Assembly (NCBI RefSeq): GCF_000423825.1
Contig: NZ_AUIS01000005.1
Span: 1 to 64,000 of the forward strand
Reading direction: 5' to 3'
Source: Thermithiobacillus tepidarius DSM 3134
GTDB lineage: Bacteria; Pseudomonadota; Gammaproteobacteria; Acidithiobacillales; Thermithiobacillaceae
DNA: 64,000 nucleotides
Shown here: positions 43,602-54,434 of the stretch, piece by piece
Layout: each line of letters opens with the position of its first letter
How positions within the stretch are numbered: the stretch's first letter is position 1
Notes under the pieces: generated by a model
What the model saw: only the letters and a program-made list of their open reading frames with translations
Told to the model about the DNA's origin: nothing
Databases searched by the model: none
Program-made: the position numbers and the translations under genes

Positions 43602-44396
43602 ATGACTTACGCCACCCTGCTGACCACTGCCGCCGCCTTTCTGCAGCCGCCGGGCCTGCTGCTGGTGCTGAGCGCGCTGGGCATCGTGCTGGCGCTGCTC
43701 GGCATGCGCTTCTGGGCGGCGTCGCTGGTGCTGCTTTCCATGCTGGGGCTTTACGCCCTGTCCATCGGCCCGGTGGCACGCGGCCTGGTGCTGCCGCTGG
43801 AGGATGCCTATCCCCCTTTGAATCTGCGTTATTTGCCCCAGCCCAGTCCGCAGGCCATCGTGGTGCTCGCCGGCGGCACGGTGGCCAATGCCCCGGACCG
43901 GGGCGGCACGACCCTAAGCGCGCGCACCTTTGCCCGGGTGCGCGCCGCGGCGCAGCTGGCGCGCGCTACCGGGCTGCCCATCGTGGTCAGCGGCGGGCGG
44001 CCGCGCTGGGGCGAGGACCCCGAAGCGGAGCTCATGGCCGCCGCGCTGCGTGACGAGTTCCACGTCGACAATCCGATCTGGATGGAGGACAAGGCCTTCA
44101 ATACCGCCCAGAATGCCAGCCGCACCATGGATCTCCTGGAGCGGCACGGCATCCGGCGCATCTATCTGGTGACCTCCGCCCTGCACATGCCCCGCGCCAT
44201 GGAATGGTTCCAGCACGTGGAGTTCCAGGTGGTGCCGGTACCCACCGACTATCGCCTGGACCGCGGCGTGAAGACCAGTTGGACTCAGTGGCTGCCCCGC
44301 GCCGGTTATCTGAGCGTCACCAGCGAGGCGCTGCACGAGTACGTGGGGCGCTGGTGGAAGTGGCTGCGGGAGCAGGCGGCGGATCCGGAGATATAG
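43602..44396 (+). CDS. YdcF/ElyC family (DUF218) membrane protein
   Basis: About 264 residues. Two N-terminal membrane segments are followed by a DUF218 domain: AIVVLAGGTVANAPDRGG, LPIVVSGGRPRWGED, NTAQNASRTMDLL and VTSALHMPRAMEWF. The E. coli relative ElyC affects use of the undecaprenyl carrier for envelope polymers, so a role here in wall or capsule precursor control fits the neighbourhood but is not shown. A GTG at 43587 is in frame 15 bases upstream. Confidence 0.85.
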   Translation: MTYATLLTTAAAFLQPPGLLLVLSALGIVLALLGMRFWAASLVLLSMLGLYALSIGPVARGLVLPLEDAYPPLNLRYLPQPSPQAIVVLAGGTVANAPDRGGTTLSARTFARVRAAAQLARATGLPIVVSGGRPRWGEDPEAELMAAALRDEFHVDNPIWMEDKAFNTAQNASRTMDLLERHGIRRIYLVTSALHMPRAMEWFQHVEFQVVPVPTDYRLDRGVKTSWTQWLPRAGYLSVTSEALHEYVGRWWKWLREQAADPEI

Positions 44397-44478
44397 ATGT
44401 CGGGTGCCGAGTGGCAGCTTGGGGCTCAGCCCGGCCGCCAAGCCTAGTGCGTCGGCCGCCCCGCTGCCGCCACCGGCG

Positions 44479-44537
44479 GTAGGAGCGGGCTGGCTCGCGA
44501 TCCACTGTGCCGACCAGCGAGCCATCGCGGGCAAGCC
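44479..44537. repeat. REP-like pair, right arm short
   Basis: Left arm 44479-44501 (GTAGGAGCGGGCTGG...) pairs with a truncated inverted arm (ATCGCGGGCAAGCC, 44524-44537). Confidence 0.6.
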
Positions 44538-44668
44538 TGGGATGCCGGTCCGCCAGGCTTGGCACGGCCCCGCATTCGCCCGGAACACCCTCTCCCTGGG
44601 GGAGAAGGCAGGGTGAGGGGGATAGGGCGGGCGCCCAGGCATTACCCTGGGCCGCGCTGTCGCCAGCC

Positions 44669-44736
44669 GTAGGAGCGGGCTTGCCCGCGATAGTCCGCCG
44701 GCTGGCTCCGGTGATCGCGAGCCAACCCGCTCCTAC
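44669..44736. repeat. REP-like pair
   Basis: Left arm 44669-44691 (GTAGGAGCGGGCTTG...) and right arm 44714-44736, ending CGCTCCTAC, form an inverted pair with a few mismatches. Spacing is 22 bases, as at 823-890. Confidence 0.7.
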
Positions 44737-44794
44737 CCTCCCACGAGCCCGCGCGTCCAGCGGCAGCGCTGGCATCGCGCCCGCGCCTCATCAC

Positions 44795-46942
<2,148 letters not shown>

Positions 46943-47029
46943 TCTGTCTTGCTCCTTCGCGCGCAGGTTTGCGCGATCCTGACGATTATGCGATTTTAAC
47001 GCGACCCTGATCAGACGACATGACCTGCC

Positions 47030-49126
47030 ATGCCCGTGCCCTCCCGCCTGCTCGCCCTCTTGCTCAGCGCCATCGTAACCCAAGTGTACGCCGAGGAGGA
47101 GGTCGTTCTCTACGCCGACAAGGTCATCGGCGAGGACCCGGCCCACTGGACCGCCGAGGGCAACGTGGAGGTGCAGTACCAGAACCGCACCCTCTATGCC
47201 GACCGCGTGGACTACGACCGCAACCAGAACGAGGTGGTGGCGCGCGGCAACGTCAAGCTGGTGGCGCCCGGGATCGTGACCGAGGCGCCGGAGGCGCGGG
47301 TCTGGATCGACCAGGACCGCGGCATCATCCTGTCGCCCCGCTACCAGTTTCCCGAGCGCCAGGGCCAGGGCCAGGCGGAAAAGGCGGAACAGGTGGGCCC
47401 GAACCAATACGTGCTCACCCGGGGCGATTACAGCAGCTGCCCCGGCCCGCGCCCGGCTTGGCGCATCAAGGCCCGTAGCATCAAGGTAGACCAGAACAAG
47501 GAAAAGATCACGGTGCGCGGCGGGCATCTGGATCTCTTCTCGGTACCGGTGATGTACCTGCCCTACCTGAGCTTTCCCACGGCGGATCGTGCCTCCGGCT
47601 TTCTGGCGCCCAGCTTCGGCAACTCGCAAATCAACGGCTTCACCCTGTCGGCGCCCTATTACTGGAACATCGCGCCGAACCGGGATGCCACCATCACGCC
47701 GCGCTATCTGAGCGAGCGCGGCCTGCAACTGCAAAACGAGTTCCGCTACCTGGGACAAACCTCGCGCGGCGAGGCGCACCTGGAGGTGCTGCCCGGCGAC
47801 CGGCTGACCGGTTCCACCGTCTACGCCGGCGATCTGCGCCAGTACAAGCGCTACAGTCCCAACATCAGCAGCGAGCTGGATCTGCGCTACGTCAGCTACC
47901 GCAATTACCTGTCCGACTTCGGCGCGGGCCTGGGCTACGGCAATCTGCCCTACCTGAACTCCCGCGCCCAGCTCAATTACACCGGCGATCACCTGCAGGC
48001 GGGGGTCGCCCTCAAGGGCTACCAGGAGCTCGCCCAGGTCAGCGACAGCCCCTATCAGCAACTGCCCAACGCCTATGTGAACGGCCGCTGGCCGCTGGGG
48101 GGCGGCTTCTACAGCCGGATCCTCGGCGACTTCAACTATTTCACCCGCGAACGCGGCGTCCTCGGCCAACGCCTGCACCTGGTGCCGCGCCTGGGCTGGC
48201 GCCTGGAGCGCTCCTACGGCTATCTGGAGCCGGAGGTCGGCACCTACTTCACCCGCTACCAGCTGCAGCGCACCGAGCCGGGGCAGACCGAGAATCCGAC
48301 CCGCACCCTGCCGTCCCTGGGCCTGAGCGGCGGACTCTTCTTCGAGCGCCGGCTGGGCAGCGGCATGACCCAGACCCTGGAGCCCCATTTCCGCTACCTG
48401 TACATTCCCACCGAGGATCAGAGCGACATTCCGCTTTTCGACACGGACGTGCGCCAGCTGACCTATCCGGTGCTCTTCGAGGACAATCTCTTCGCCGGCT
48501 CCGATCGCATCAACGGCGCCAACCGCGTGACGCTGGGCCTGAGCAGCAGCCTGCTCTCCGCCGGCAACGGCCGCGAGCTGTTCCGGGCCTCCGTGGGGCA
48601 GATCCGCAGCTTCGACGATCGGCAGGTGGATCTCAGCGGCCGGGTGGTGGAGGGCCGGCGCCAGTCCGACTACTTCGCCCTCTTGCGCTGGCAGCCGCGC
48701 CAGGACGTGCGCCTCTTCACCGACGCTCAGCTCAATCCCGACGACCGGCGCCTGGAGCGCTTCAACCTGGGTGCCCAGTATCAGCCCGGCGTCGGCCGCG
48801 TGCTCAACCTGAGCTACCGCTATACCCGCGATTTCATCGACCAGGTGGCCGTGTCGGGGCAATGGCCGCTGGGCGGACGCTGGCAGGCCACCGGCAGCTA
48901 CCGCTACAACCTGCGCGAAAGCAGCCCCTTGGAGCACCTGGTGGGGCTGGGCTATGATGGCGGCTGCTGGGCGACGCGGCTCATGGTCTACGAGCTGCTG
49001 CGCCTCGGCGGCGAGCGCAACAACGCCATCTATTTCCAGATTCTCTTGCGCGGGTTGACCAGCGTGGGCAATCAGCCCACCGCCACCCTGCGCCAGCTGA
49101 TCCCCGGCGCCCAAATGGAGTATTGA
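47030..49126 (+). CDS. lptD: LPS-assembly protein LptD
   Basis: Outer-membrane barrel that, with LptE, inserts LPS in the outer leaflet. Signal peptide ends VYA near residue 21; residues 25-190 form the beta-jellyroll (LYADKVIGEDPAHWTAEGNV...) and the rest the 26-strand barrel. Only two Cys are present, at about 137 (DYSSCPG) and 646 (DGGCWA), where E. coli has four. 698 residues, shorter than the E. coli protein. It is divergent from amgK and followed 3 bases later by surA, whose product folds LptD. Confidence 0.95.
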   Translation: MPVPSRLLALLLSAIVTQVYAEEEVVLYADKVIGEDPAHWTAEGNVEVQYQNRTLYADRVDYDRNQNEVVARGNVKLVAPGIVTEAPEARVWIDQDRGIILSPRYQFPERQGQGQAEKAEQVGPNQYVLTRGDYSSCPGPRPAWRIKARSIKVDQNKEKITVRGGHLDLFSVPVMYLPYLSFPTADRASGFLAPSFGNSQINGFTLSAPYYWNIAPNRDATITPRYLSERGLQLQNEFRYLGQTSRGEAHLEVLPGDRLTGSTVYAGDLRQYKRYSPNISSELDLRYVSYRNYLSDFGAGLGYGNLPYLNSRAQLNYTGDHLQAGVALKGYQELAQVSDSPYQQLPNAYVNGRWPLGGGFYSRILGDFNYFTRERGVLGQRLHLVPRLGWRLERSYGYLEPEVGTYFTRYQLQRTEPGQTENPTRTLPSLGLSGGLFFERRLGSGMTQTLEPHFRYLYIPTEDQSDIPLFDTDVRQLTYPVLFEDNLFAGSDRINGANRVTLGLSSSLLSAGNGRELFRASVGQIRSFDDRQVDLSGRVVEGRRQSDYFALLRWQPRQDVRLFTDAQLNPDDRRLERFNLGAQYQPGVGRVLNLSYRYTRDFIDQVAVSGQWPLGGRWQATGSYRYNLRESSPLEHLVGLGYDGGCWATRLMVYELLRLGGERNNAIYFQILLRGLTSVGNQPTATLRQLIPGAQMEY

Positions 49127-49129
49127 AGC

Positions 49130-50557
49130 ATGCCACTGCTGTCAAGAAATCGCCTGTTGCGGACCCTGTGCCTGTCTCTGGGACTCGGTGCCAGCCTGGC
49201 TGGCGCCGCTCAGGCGGCGGAACCCTTCGTGGACCGGAACACGCGCATCGCCCCCGCCGATGGGCCGGCACCGGCGGCCGCCGCGGCTGTCCCGGCCGCC
49301 GCGCCCACGCCGTCTGCCTCGGCCGCCAGCGCACGGCCCCTGGATCGCGTGGTCGCGGTGGTGAACAAGGACATCATCACCGACACCGAGCTGGAGGACC
49401 GGGTGGCCATCATCGCCGATCGCCTCAGGGCCCAGAACCCCGGCCAGCAGCTGCCCATGGACGTGTTGCGCCGGCAGGTGCTCGACCGCATGATCCTGGA
49501 GCGCATCCAGCTGCAGCTGGCCGAGCGCACCGGCATCCGCGTCGACGAGGGCGCCGTGGATCAGGCGGTGGAAAACATCGCCCGGCAGAACAACCTGAGC
49601 GTCGAGCAACTGCGCGGCGCCCTGGAGCAGCAGGGCAAGTCCTTCGCCCAGTTCCGCCAGGAGCTGAAGGATCAGATCATACTGTCGCGCCTGGCCCGTC
49701 GGGAAGTGGAGGGGCGGGTGACGGTCAGCGCCGACGAGGAGAACACCTTCGTCAAGCAGGCCGGCCAGCAGTGGGGCAACACCTACGACCTGCAGCACAT
49801 CCTGGTGATCATCCCGGAAAATGCCAGCCCGGCCCAGGTGGCGGAAAAGCAGGCCCGGGCCGAGGCGATTCGCGCCCGGCTGCTGCAGGGCGCCGACTTC
49901 GACCAGACCGCCATCACCGAGAGCGACGGCCAGAACGCCCTGCAGGGCGGCCGCATGGGCGTCAAGCGCGCCGGCGAACTGCCGCCGGACTTCGTCAAAG
50001 CCCTCGATGCCATGCAGGTGGGGCAGATCAGTCCGGTGCTGCGCAGCAGCGGCGGCTTTCACATTTTCAAGCTGCTGGACAAGAAGGCCGGCCAGCCGAC
50101 CGTGCCCGAGATCCACGCCCGGCACATCCTGATCCAGGCGCGCACGCCGGCGCAACTGGCGCAGGCGCAGCAGGAGATCGCCTCCATCGAGCGGCAGCTG
50201 CGCGCCGGCAAGGACTTCGCCACCCTGGCCCGGGAATACAGCCAGGACCCCGGCTCCGCCGCCAAGGGCGGCGATCTCGGCTGGGTCGCGCCAGGCCAGA
50301 TGGTGCCCGAGTTCGAGAGCGCCCTTTTCGCCCTGAAGCCCGGCGAGATCAGCGGACCGGTGCGCAGCGCCTTCGGCCTGCACCTGATCCAGGCGCTGGA
50401 AGTGCGGGAGAAGGAGATCTCCGACAAGGACATCAAGCAGGCCGCCCGCAACCAGATCTTCAACCGCAAGAGCCAGGAGCGCATGGAGCAATGGCTGCGG
50501 GAGCTGCGCGAGGAGGCCTACGTCAAGATCATGGATCCCACGCTGCAGGGGCGCTGA
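49130..50557 (+). CDS. surA: Periplasmic chaperone/prolyl isomerase SurA
   Basis: Escorts outer-membrane proteins such as LptD. A signal peptide (AQAA near residue 30) and an Ala/Pro-rich linker (about 45-70) unusual in length precede the SurA N-terminal domain (VVAVVNKDIITDTELE). Two parvulin domains follow: about 215-310 (DLQHILVIIPENAS) and 330-430 (EIHARHILIQ, GDLGWVAPGQMVPEFE). 475 residues. Just after lptD. Confidence 0.95.
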   Translation: MPLLSRNRLLRTLCLSLGLGASLAGAAQAAEPFVDRNTRIAPADGPAPAAAAAVPAAAPTPSASAASARPLDRVVAVVNKDIITDTELEDRVAIIADRLRAQNPGQQLPMDVLRRQVLDRMILERIQLQLAERTGIRVDEGAVDQAVENIARQNNLSVEQLRGALEQQGKSFAQFRQELKDQIILSRLARREVEGRVTVSADEENTFVKQAGQQWGNTYDLQHILVIIPENASPAQVAEKQARAEAIRARLLQGADFDQTAITESDGQNALQGGRMGVKRAGELPPDFVKALDAMQVGQISPVLRSSGGFHIFKLLDKKAGQPTVPEIHARHILIQARTPAQLAQAQQEIASIERQLRAGKDFATLAREYSQDPGSAAKGGDLGWVAPGQMVPEFESALFALKPGEISGPVRSAFGLHLIQALEVREKEISDKDIKQAARNQIFNRKSQERMEQWLRELREEAYVKIMDPTLQGR

Positions 50558-50562
50558 TCCCC

Positions 50563-50829
50563 GTGCGCCTGGACCTCTTCCTCAAGGCCACGCGCCTGAT
50601 CAAGCGCCGGACCCTGGCCAAGGAGGTCTGCGATGCCGGTTGCGCGCAGCTGAACGGCCGGCCGGCCAAAGCAGGGGATGCGGTCAAGCCCGGCGACCGG
50701 CTCGTGCTGGATCTCGCCCAACGGCGCATCGAGGCGCGGGTGCTGGCCCTGCCGCCCAAGCAGCCGGGCAAGGGCGACATGGCCGAGTTCGTGGAGATCC
50801 TGCAGGTGGTGGACAAGCGTGGGGAATGA
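50563..50829 (+). CDS. S4-domain RNA-binding protein (HslR-like)
   Basis: 88 residues; the S4 RNA-binding domain spans residues 1-60 (MRLDLFLKATRLIKRRTLAKEVCD..., then LNGRPAKAGDAVKPGDRLVLD). HslR-type proteins rescue stalled 50S subunits carrying peptidyl-tRNA. The start is a GTG 3 bases after the surA stop. The C-terminal tail ends GDMAEFVEILQVVDKRG. Family assignment is good; exact role not known. Confidence 0.82.
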   Translation: MRLDLFLKATRLIKRRTLAKEVCDAGCAQLNGRPAKAGDAVKPGDRLVLDLAQRRIEARVLALPPKQPGKGDMAEFVEILQVVDKRGE

Positions 50830-50833
50830 GGGA

Positions 50834-51838
50834 ATGCACGTGGCGCGCTTGGCGCTGACCGTGGGCGAGCCGGCCGGCATCGGGCCGGACATCTGTCTGG
50901 AGCTGGCGCGCCGCCCGGTGCCCGCGGCGCTGGTGGCCATCGGCGACCTGGACTGCCTGCGGGTACGCGCCGCGCGCCTGGGCTGGCCCATGGTGCTGCG
51001 TCCCTGGGACGGCGAGACGCCGCTGGGCGCGCACCAGCCCGGCCAGCTATTCGTGCTGCACACCCCGCTGGCCGCGCCCTGCCGTCCCGGCCAGCTCAAT
51101 CCGGCCAACAGTCCCGCGGTCCTGCAAACCCTGGACCGCGCCGTGCACCTGGCCCAGGCGGGGCTGGTGGACGCCATCGTCACCGCGCCGGTGCACAAGG
51201 GCGTCATCAACGACGCCGGCGTGTCCTTCACCGGCCACACCGAATACCTGGCCGAGCGCACCGGCGTGGAGCGCGTGGTGATGCTGCTGGCTGGCCGCGG
51301 CCTGCGGGTGGCGCTCGCCACCACCCATCTGCCCCTGTCCCGGGTGGCGGCGGCCCTGAACCGCGAGGACCTGCAGCAGACCCTGCGCATCCTGCATCGC
51401 GCCCTGCGCCAGGATTTCGGCATCCTCGATCCGCGCATCCTGGTGGCCGGCCTCAACCCCCATGCCGGCGAGGGCGGCCACCTGGGCCGCGAGGAGATCG
51501 AGGTCATCGAGCCCGCCTTGCAGGCGCTGCGGCGCGAAGGGCTGCGCCTCAAGGGCCCGCTGCCCGCGGACACGCTCTTCACCCCGCGCTTCCTGGAGGA
51601 AGCGGACGCGGTGCTGGCCATGTACCATGACCAGGGCCTGCCCGTGCTGAAGTACCATGCCTTCGGCGAGGCGGTGAACATCACCCTCGGCCTGCCCATC
51701 ATCCGCACCAGCGTGGACCACGGCACCGCCCTGGAGTTGGCGGCCACCGGCCGGGCGGAGTCCAGCAGCCTGGCCGCCGCCGTGGAAACGGCCATCGAGA
51801 TGGTGCGCAGCCGGCGCTTGCAAGGCCTGCTGCCGTGA
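50834..51838 (+). CDS. pdxA: 4-hydroxythreonine-4-phosphate dehydrogenase
   Basis: NAD- and metal-dependent enzyme of pyridoxal phosphate synthesis. Signatures: LTVGEPAGIGPDI near residue 8, TAPVHKGVINDAG, FTGHTEYLAERTG, the Asn/His-bearing GLNPHAGEGGHLG and MYHDQGLPVLKY. Start at 50834 (MHVARLALT), 4 bases after the S4 gene. 334 residues. The stop overlaps rsmA. Confidence 0.96.
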   Translation: MHVARLALTVGEPAGIGPDICLELARRPVPAALVAIGDLDCLRVRAARLGWPMVLRPWDGETPLGAHQPGQLFVLHTPLAAPCRPGQLNPANSPAVLQTLDRAVHLAQAGLVDAIVTAPVHKGVINDAGVSFTGHTEYLAERTGVERVVMLLAGRGLRVALATTHLPLSRVAAALNREDLQQTLRILHRALRQDFGILDPRILVAGLNPHAGEGGHLGREEIEVIEPALQALRREGLRLKGPLPADTLFTPRFLEEADAVLAMYHDQGLPVLKYHAFGEAVNITLGLPIIRTSVDHGTALELAATGRAESSSLAAAVETAIEMVRSRRLQGLLP

Positions 51839-52632
51839 ACGGCCATCGTCCGCGCAAGCGCTTCGGCCAGCATTTCCTCACCAGCCGGACGGTCATTCAG
51901 GCCCTGGTCGAAGCCATCGCCCCGCGTGCCGACGATCCCATGGTCGAGATCGGCCCGGGCCTCGGCGCCCTGACCCGCGCCCTGCTGCCGCATTTGCGCG
52001 CGCTGCACGTGGTCGAGCTGGACCGCGATCTGATCTCCGGCCTGGAGACCCTGGCCGCCCAGGGGCCGGCGCAATTGCTCATCCATCAGGGCGACGCCCT
52101 GCGCTTCGATTTTGCCGACCTGGCACGGCAATTGGGGCGCCCCCTGCGCGTGGTCGGCAACCTGCCCTACAACATCTCCACGCCGCTGATCTTCCATCTG
52201 CTGGAGGCCGGGCCGCAGATCGCGGACATGCACTTCATGCTGCAAAAAGAAGTGGTGGACCGCCTGGCGGCCGCGCCCGGCGGCAAGGACTACGGCCGCC
52301 TGTCGGTCATGGTGCAGGCCTACTGCCAAGTCGCCCCGCTGTTTCACGTCCCGCCCGGCGCCTTCAACCCGCCGCCCAAGGTGGACTCCGCGGTCGTCCG
52401 CCTGCTGCCCTTGACCCAGCCCCTCGTGCCGCCCGAGCGGCGTGCCGGCTTCGCCCGCCTGGTGGCGGCGGCCTTCGCCCAGCGCCGCAAGACCCTGGCC
52501 AACACCCTGAAAGGGCTGCTCGATCCCGAGGCCATCCGTGCCTGCGGCGTGGACCCGGGCGCGCGGGCCGAGACGCTGGCTGTCGCCGACTTCGTGCGCC
52601 TGGCCGCGGCGCTGCACAACCGGGGCGCGTGA
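51835..52632 (+). CDS. rsmA: 16S rRNA dimethyladenosine transferase RsmA/KsgA
   Basis: Dimethylates A1518/A1519 of 16S rRNA. KRFGQHFL at the N-terminus, SAM motif EIGPGLGALT near residue 38 and the catalytic NLPYNIS near 112, and the C-terminal helix bundle. GTG start overlapping the pdxA stop. 265 residues. Confidence 0.97.
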   Translation: MNGHRPRKRFGQHFLTSRTVIQALVEAIAPRADDPMVEIGPGLGALTRALLPHLRALHVVELDRDLISGLETLAAQGPAQLLIHQGDALRFDFADLARQLGRPLRVVGNLPYNISTPLIFHLLEAGPQIADMHFMLQKEVVDRLAAAPGGKDYGRLSVMVQAYCQVAPLFHVPPGAFNPPPKVDSAVVRLLPLTQPLVPPERRAGFARLVAAAFAQRRKTLANTLKGLLDPEAIRACGVDPGARAETLAVADFVRLAAALHNRGA

Positions 52633-52743
52633 CGTCGCTGCGCCGCAAATGTGCGATAATGGACGCATCCAGGCGGCCTTGGCCCGCCACAAGCGCACGC
52701 GTTGGCGCTGATTCGGGACAACATTGACAAGGAGAAGCGTGCC

Positions 52744-53208
52744 ATGAATCTGATCGATCCCGTTGCCCGATTTTTCGAAAGCATGGGTTGGGAAGCGAAC
52801 AAGCTGGAAAAAGTCCCTGTGATCACCAGCGGACTGCAGCTGCCCAATGGCGAGGTGGACATCTACATTCATGCCCACGAAGACACCGGCCGGCTGCTGG
52901 TCTACGTGCGTCCCAAGGGGCTGGAGGTGCCGCCCGACCAGATGCGCCACGTGGCCGAATACCTGACGCGCGCCAACTATGGCCTGCCTTTGGGCAATTT
53001 CGAGATGGACATGCAGGACGGCGAGATCAACTTCAAGAACAGCCTGGAGTTGGTCAATTGCGAACTGAGCCCGGAAATGGTGCGGCCGCTGGTGATCGTC
53101 GGCGTGGAAACGGTGAACCATTATCTGCCCGGCCTGCGCCAAGTGATCGAGGGCGAGGCCACCCCCGCCCAGGCCATCGCCGCCATCGAAGTCGGCACGG
53201 CGCATTAG
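52744..53208 (+). CDS. YbjN-family protein
   Basis: 154 residues of a type III secretion chaperone-like fold: residues 1-60 (LIDPVARFFESMGWEANKLEKVPVITSG) and YLTRANYGLPLGNFEMDM are typical YbjN features. The family is linked to stress and motility regulation, with no defined biochemical activity. The ATG has AAGGAG 9 bases upstream; a -10-like GATAAT lies in the 110-base gap after rsmA, so it may have its own promoter. Confidence 0.85.
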   Translation: MNLIDPVARFFESMGWEANKLEKVPVITSGLQLPNGEVDIYIHAHEDTGRLLVYVRPKGLEVPPDQMRHVAEYLTRANYGLPLGNFEMDMQDGEINFKNSLELVNCELSPEMVRPLVIVGVETVNHYLPGLRQVIEGEATPAQAIAAIEVGTAH

Positions 53209-53224
53209 CGGAAGCGGGTCTGCC

Positions 53225-53776
53225 ATGGCGCACGACGACCACGAAGCCGACGCCGCGGAATTTTCCGTCAGCCGCAGCCAGCGCAAGCGGGACGCCAGGG
53301 CGCGCGAGGCCCTGGGCGAGGCGCTGGCCCAGCTTCCCCCGGCCCGGCGCGCCGGTCTGCCGTTGCCCGAAGACCTGCAAAAAGCCCTGCGCGACCTGGA
53401 TCGCTTCCCCGAGCGCGGCGCCCACAAGCGTCAGCTCAAGTACGTGGGGCGCCTGATGCGCGAAATGGAGGACCAGCACTTCGACGCCATCGCCCAGGCC
53501 CTGGCGCAGCAGCGTCAGGGCGAGCGCCAGGCCACCGCCGCCTTCCACGCCCTGGAGCGCTGGCGCGACCGCCTGCTCGACGAGGGCGCCCCCGCCGTGG
53601 AGGCTTGGTGCGACCGCTACCCGCAGACCGACCGGGCCCAGCTGGAAGCCCTGCTCGTCCGCGCCCGCGAGGCCGATCGCCGCACGCCGCCCGATCCGGC
53701 CCCCAGGCGGCAGCTGTTTCGGGAGTTGCGGGGATGGATGGCCGGGACTCCGCTAGGGGAGACTGGAAGAGAGTGA
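53225..53776 (+). CDS. darP: Ribosome-associated protein DarP/YjgA
   Basis: 183 residues; SRSQRKRDARA near the start, LPLPEDLQKAL and the KRQLKYVGRLMREM helix mark DUF615. The E. coli protein helps late 50S assembly. The gene lies 16 bases after the YbjN-family gene and is convergent with ubiX. Confidence 0.92.
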   Translation: MAHDDHEADAAEFSVSRSQRKRDARAREALGEALAQLPPARRAGLPLPEDLQKALRDLDRFPERGAHKRQLKYVGRLMREMEDQHFDAIAQALAQQRQGERQATAAFHALERWRDRLLDEGAPAVEAWCDRYPQTDRAQLEALLVRAREADRRTPPDPAPRRQLFRELRGWMAGTPLGETGRE

Positions 53777-53825
53777 GCGGACAGCTGTTGCCGCTTCGGC
53801 TGAGCGGGCGAGGCCAAGCTGGCTG

Positions 53826-54434
53826 CTAAGCCTCCCCCCAACGCCTGCCAATGCCGCTCTCCACGCCCAATTGATCCAATATCCGCGCCACCACGAAGTC
53901 CACCAAGTCCTCCACGCTCCGCGGGCTGTAGTAAAACCCCGGGCTGGCCGGCAGCACCACCGCCCCCAGGCGCGCCAGCTTCAGCATGTTTTCCAGGTGG
54001 ATGGCCGAGACCGGCGCTTCGCGCGGCACCAGGATGAGCTTGCGCTGCTCCTTGATGACCACGTCGGCGGCGCGCTCGATGAGATTGTTGCTGAGGCCGT
54101 GGGCGACGGCGGCGAGGGTGCCGCCGGAGCAGGGACAGATGACCATGGCCTCGGGGGCGCTGGAGCCGGAGGCGACCGGGGCGAACCAGTCGTCCTTGGC
54201 GAAGGCGCGCAACTGGCCTGGCGCCGCCCCGAAGCGTTCGCCCAAGATCTGGGCCAGGGCGGCGGGCGCCTGGGGCAGCTCCAGGCCCACCTCCTCCTTG
54301 ACCACCAGGCGCCCGGCCTCGGAGAGCATGAGATAGACCGGCCGCCCGGCCTGGAGCAGCAGTTCCAGCAGGCGCAGGGCATAGGGGGCGCCGGAGGCGC
54401 CGGTGATGGCGAGGCTGATGGGCGCGCCGCTCAT
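53826..54434 (-). CDS. ubiX: Flavin prenyltransferase UbiX
   Basis: Makes prenylated FMN for the UbiD decarboxylase in ubiquinone synthesis. SLAITGASGAPYALRLLE near residue 7 binds FMN; CSGGTLAAVAHGLSNNLIERAADV and the late RLGAVVLPASPGFYY match UbiX. 202 residues. The start overlaps the mpl stop by 4 bases. Confidence 0.95.
   Translation of the reverse strand: MSGAPISLAITGASGAPYALRLLELLLQAGRPVYLMLSEAGRLVVKEEVGLELPQAPAALAQILGERFGAAPGQLRAFAKDDWFAPVASGSSAPEAMVICPCSGGTLAAVAHGLSNNLIERAADVVIKEQRKLILVPREAPVSAIHLENMLKLARLGAVVLPASPGFYYSPRSVEDLVDFVVARILDQLGVESGIGRRWGEA

Larger units (their letters stand above)
44397..44794. other. Gene-free repeat-rich gap between two convergent genes
   Basis: The gap has two REP-like pairs (44479-44537 and 44669-44736) separated by a composite segment (GGCTTGGCACGGCCCCGCA to GGTGAGGGGGATA, about 44555-44625) that also occurs, in the same order, in the gaps near 900 and 25470. 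No gene is supported. Confidence 0.7.

Noticed and set aside
46943-49114. Extension of the amgK frame across the whole of lptD on the minus strand
   Set aside because: lptD is well supported on the plus strand, and the AmgK fold with its own GTG and ribosome site begins at 46942; the extension has no domain.
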